DNA from: Planctomycetota bacterium
GTDB taxonomy: Bacteria; Planctomycetota; Phycisphaerae; Sedimentisphaerales; Anaerohalosphaeraceae
Direction: 5' to 3'
Assembly (NCBI GenBank): GCA_012519365.1
Contig: JAAYQH010000177.1
Location: 1 to 24,004, forward strand
DNA length: 24,004 nucleotides
The notes below the pieces were generated by a model. That model ran no database searches and was not told where the DNA came from. It worked only from the letters and a program-made list of their open reading frames with translations. Shown here piece after piece: positions 22,311 through 24,004 of this stretch (the first letter of the stretch is position 1; the number at the start of each line of letters is the position of its first letter). A program made the position numbers and the translations under genes.

Positions 22311-23732
22311 ATGCAGACCATAGTCACGGACGAGGTGAAAGCGATACATAAACGGATTGCCGAAAAAATCGGAGCCAGTCAATACCAAGTGTGGTTCGAA
22401 GGGGCGACCCGGCTCGCTCTGAATGACGAGGGGTTACAGGTCACCGCCGCCAATCCGTTCGTATCGAATTGGATTGAAGGACATTTTTATCAGGCGCTGA
22501 GCGAGTCGGCCCTGGAAGTATGCGGGCGAAAAATCCCGTTGCGGTTTCAGATTGATGCCGGCTGCGTCAAGCCGCAGGACAAACCGGACCAGGCAGCCAA
22601 ACCGATTGGCACATCTGGCAGCAAAACAGCCCAGCAGCGAATACCTGCCGCACACGGGCGCCGCGGCGCGCAGGCAGACCGTGCGCTGCCCCTGAAGTTG
22701 ACCTTGGATACGCTGGTTGTCGGAAGCAAAAATCAACTGGCCTATAACGCAGCCCAAGCGGTTATATCGCAGGATCAAAGTCCTTTTAATCCGCTGTTTG
22801 TCCACGGCGGCTACGGCGTCGGCAAAACGCACCTGCTGCAGGGCATTTGCAATGAGGTTTTTCGTCGCAAACCCGGCTGTCGTTGGATGTATCTGTCGGC
22901 TGAGGATTTCGCCAACCAATATGTGATTGCCTTAAAGACGCATAAGCTGGATGTCTTTCGCAATCGTTTTCGCAATTTGGACATTCTTGCAATAGACGAC
23001 ATTCATTTTCTGGCCAATAAAAACGCGATGCAGGAGGAATTTCTGCATACGTTCAACAGCATCGACCTGGCCGGCAAACAGATTGTCCTGGCCTCAGATG
23101 CGCACCCCAAAGAAATCGGGCAGCTGTGCGAAAAATTGGTCACTCGGTTTGTCTCGGGTATGGTTGTGCGGATTGATCCGCCGGATCTGGAAATGCGGAT
23201 TAAAATTTGTACCCGTCGGGCTGAGCAGCTCAACTTGACCTTGGCGCCGAAAGTGATCGAATTTGTTGCCGAAAGCATTACCTCCGGCGTTCGCGAACTG
23301 GAAGGGGCATTGGTCAAGCTCAGTGCCTACGCCGCGTTGAGTCGGGTGCCGTTGACGCTGGCGATGGCCCAGCAGATTTTAAATGAACATATCACCCAAA
23401 CCGATCCGGTTGTTCATACCTCGGATATCACGGCGGCTGCGGCCGCCTATTTCGGCGTCTCGGTGGCCGATATTCATTCGGACAAAAAAGACCGTACGGT
23501 CAGTTTAGCGCGGGCGTTTGTCATGTATCTGACCCGGCGGTTTACACGGATGAGCTATCCCGAAATCGGACGCGTGCTCGGCAACAAAAATCATGCCACC
23601 GTAATCCTGGCCTGTCGCAGGGTCGAACAATACCTCAAGACCAACCGAGAACTCAAATGGCGCTCTCGAACGGGTTATCGGCTCGTGCATGCCAAAGAGG
23701 TGCTCGATGCCCTGACCCAAAAAATGTCATAG
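22311..23732 (+). CDS. dnaA: chromosomal replication initiator protein DnaA
   Basis: DnaA binds DnaA boxes and melts the origin. The 473-residue product has domain I (about 1-80, IGASQYQVWFEGA), a short Gln/Ala-rich linker, the AAA+ domain with Walker A GGYGVGKTHL (near 165) and Walker B ILAIDDIHFLANK (near 225), the arginine-finger region EKLVTRFVSGMVV, and domain IV with the signature RRFTRMSYPEIGRVLGNKNHATVILACRRVE (near 408-438). The start at 22311 is chosen because family similarity begins there and GGAAG lies close upstream; the ATG at 22197 would add 38 unlike residues and include the likely promoter. No dnaN follows within the window. Confidence 0.97.
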   Translation: MQTIVTDEVKAIHKRIAEKIGASQYQVWFEGATRLALNDEGLQVTAANPFVSNWIEGHFYQALSESALEVCGRKIPLRFQIDAGCVKPQDKPDQAAKPIGTSGSKTAQQRIPAAHGRRGAQADRALPLKLTLDTLVVGSKNQLAYNAAQAVISQDQSPFNPLFVHGGYGVGKTHLLQGICNEVFRRKPGCRWMYLSAEDFANQYVIALKTHKLDVFRNRFRNLDILAIDDIHFLANKNAMQEEFLHTFNSIDLAGKQIVLASDAHPKEIGQLCEKLVTRFVSGMVVRIDPPDLEMRIKICTRRAEQLNLTLAPKVIEFVAESITSGVRELEGALVKLSAYAALSRVPLTLAMAQQILNEHITQTDPVVHTSDITAAAAAYFGVSVADIHSDKKDRTVSLARAFVMYLTRRFTRMSYPEIGRVLGNKNHATVILACRRVEQYLKTNRELKWRSRTGYRLVHAKEVLDALTQKMS

Positions 23733-23738
23733 AAACAG

Positions 23739-23775
23739 CCCTGCGCTGTTTTGCTTGATGCAGGGATATTTTTTG
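23739..23775 (+). terminator. intrinsic terminator after dnaA
   Basis: CCCTGC (23739-23744) pairs with GCAGGG (23760-23765), followed by ATATTTTTTG. It starts six bases after the dnaA stop. An overlapping alternative stem, AAACAG (23733-23738) with CTGTTT (23746-23751), cannot form at the same time. Confidence 0.6.
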
Positions 23776-23903
23776 TTTGCTCCGATGTTATGTCTCAGTT
23801 AAAATTCTCCGCTGACGTGTACACGTTTTTTCGCTGAAGCGATCTGCTCTCATCGGGTGATGCGATGCAGAAAGAGCAATTCTATTGGATTGTGAAGAGT
23901 GCA

Positions 23904-23938
23904 CTTTTTTGAGGCATAAGGACTTTGTCCCCAAAAAG
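23904..23938 (+). other. leader hairpin before the last gene
   Basis: An inner stem GGAC-TTT-GTCC (23920-23930) is enclosed by CTTTTTTG (23904-23911) pairing with CAAAAAG (23932-23938) with one bulged T. It ends 16 bases before the GGAGG site of the gene starting at 23965, so it could shape that message's leader. No known riboswitch is recognised. Confidence 0.3.
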
Positions 23939-23964
23939 ATATCAGTGGATTGACGGAGGTTTAA

Positions 23965-24004
23965 ATGGCTCGATTTCTGAATGTGGCTTTCTTGTGTGCG
24001 ATCC
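23965..24004 (+). CDS. start of a gene with a signal-peptide-like N-terminus, cut by window edge
   Basis: Only 13 codons are present: MARFLNVAFLCAI, one arginine followed by a hydrophobic run, as in a signal peptide or membrane anchor. GGAGG (23955-23959) lies 5 bases before the ATG, a strong ribosome-binding site. The gene lies 232 bases after dnaA behind a terminator, so it is probably a separate transcript. Nothing can be said about its function. Confidence 0.6.
   Translation, partial: MARFLNVAFLCAI

Overview
The window looks like a chromosomal piece of a Gram-negative-type (two-membrane) bacterium, most likely a planctomycete of the Phycisphaerae type. This is inferred from secreted PQQ-like beta-propellers opening with W-P-x-F-x-G-P-x-R-N, an NHL protein with a vicinal Cys-Cys-Asn-Pro signature, paired PilX-like pilin-type proteins, an LptB ATPase, and Shine-Dalgarno sites of the form AAAGGACA. 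No phage, transposase, CRISPR array, tRNA or rRNA is visible. Gene density is high and no gene-free stretch exceeds 300 bases.

Gene orientation splits cleanly. Every gene from the left edge to 16287 is on the minus strand, and every gene from 16479 to the right edge is on the plus strand. Reading the minus strand from the divergence point leftwards: (1) lipB-lipA, which make lipoyl cofactors from octanoyl-ACP. (2) Two tandem pilin-like proteins with PilX-type N-termini and glycine-rich bactofilin- or beta-helix-like C-termini, followed by a tiny secreted protein. (3) A glycosyltransferase, a LolD-like ABC ATPase and a 1093-residue FtsX-type permease, with the first two overlapping stop-to-start. 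(4) A cell-envelope redox-like cluster: two PQQ-like propellers, an NHL propeller with a membrane anchor, an 85-residue four-cysteine membrane peptide, a Tat-exported polyferredoxin and a NapH/NosR-type membrane iron-sulfur protein that runs off the left edge. The last three genes are tightly packed or overlapping.

On the plus strand: a 59-residue ORF coupled to a DUF697/YcjF-type membrane protein, a small helix-turn-helix-like protein, lptB (lipopolysaccharide export ATPase) behind a near-consensus promoter, then def-fmt-rsmB (formyl-Met processing, initiator tRNA formylation, 16S rRNA methylation). Next comes a 276-bp region with two perfect DnaA boxes, weaker boxes and an A/T tract (candidate oriC), then dnaA, a terminator-like hairpin, and the first 13 codons of a gene with a signal-peptide-like start.

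The housekeeping genes are secure. The most interesting material is the iron-sulfur/propeller cluster, the glycosyltransferase-ABC-FtsX unit, the regularly spaced CTGTGT/ACACAG sites before the pilin-like pair, and the question of whether replication starts at the dnaA boxes or nearer the 16.3-kb strand switch.
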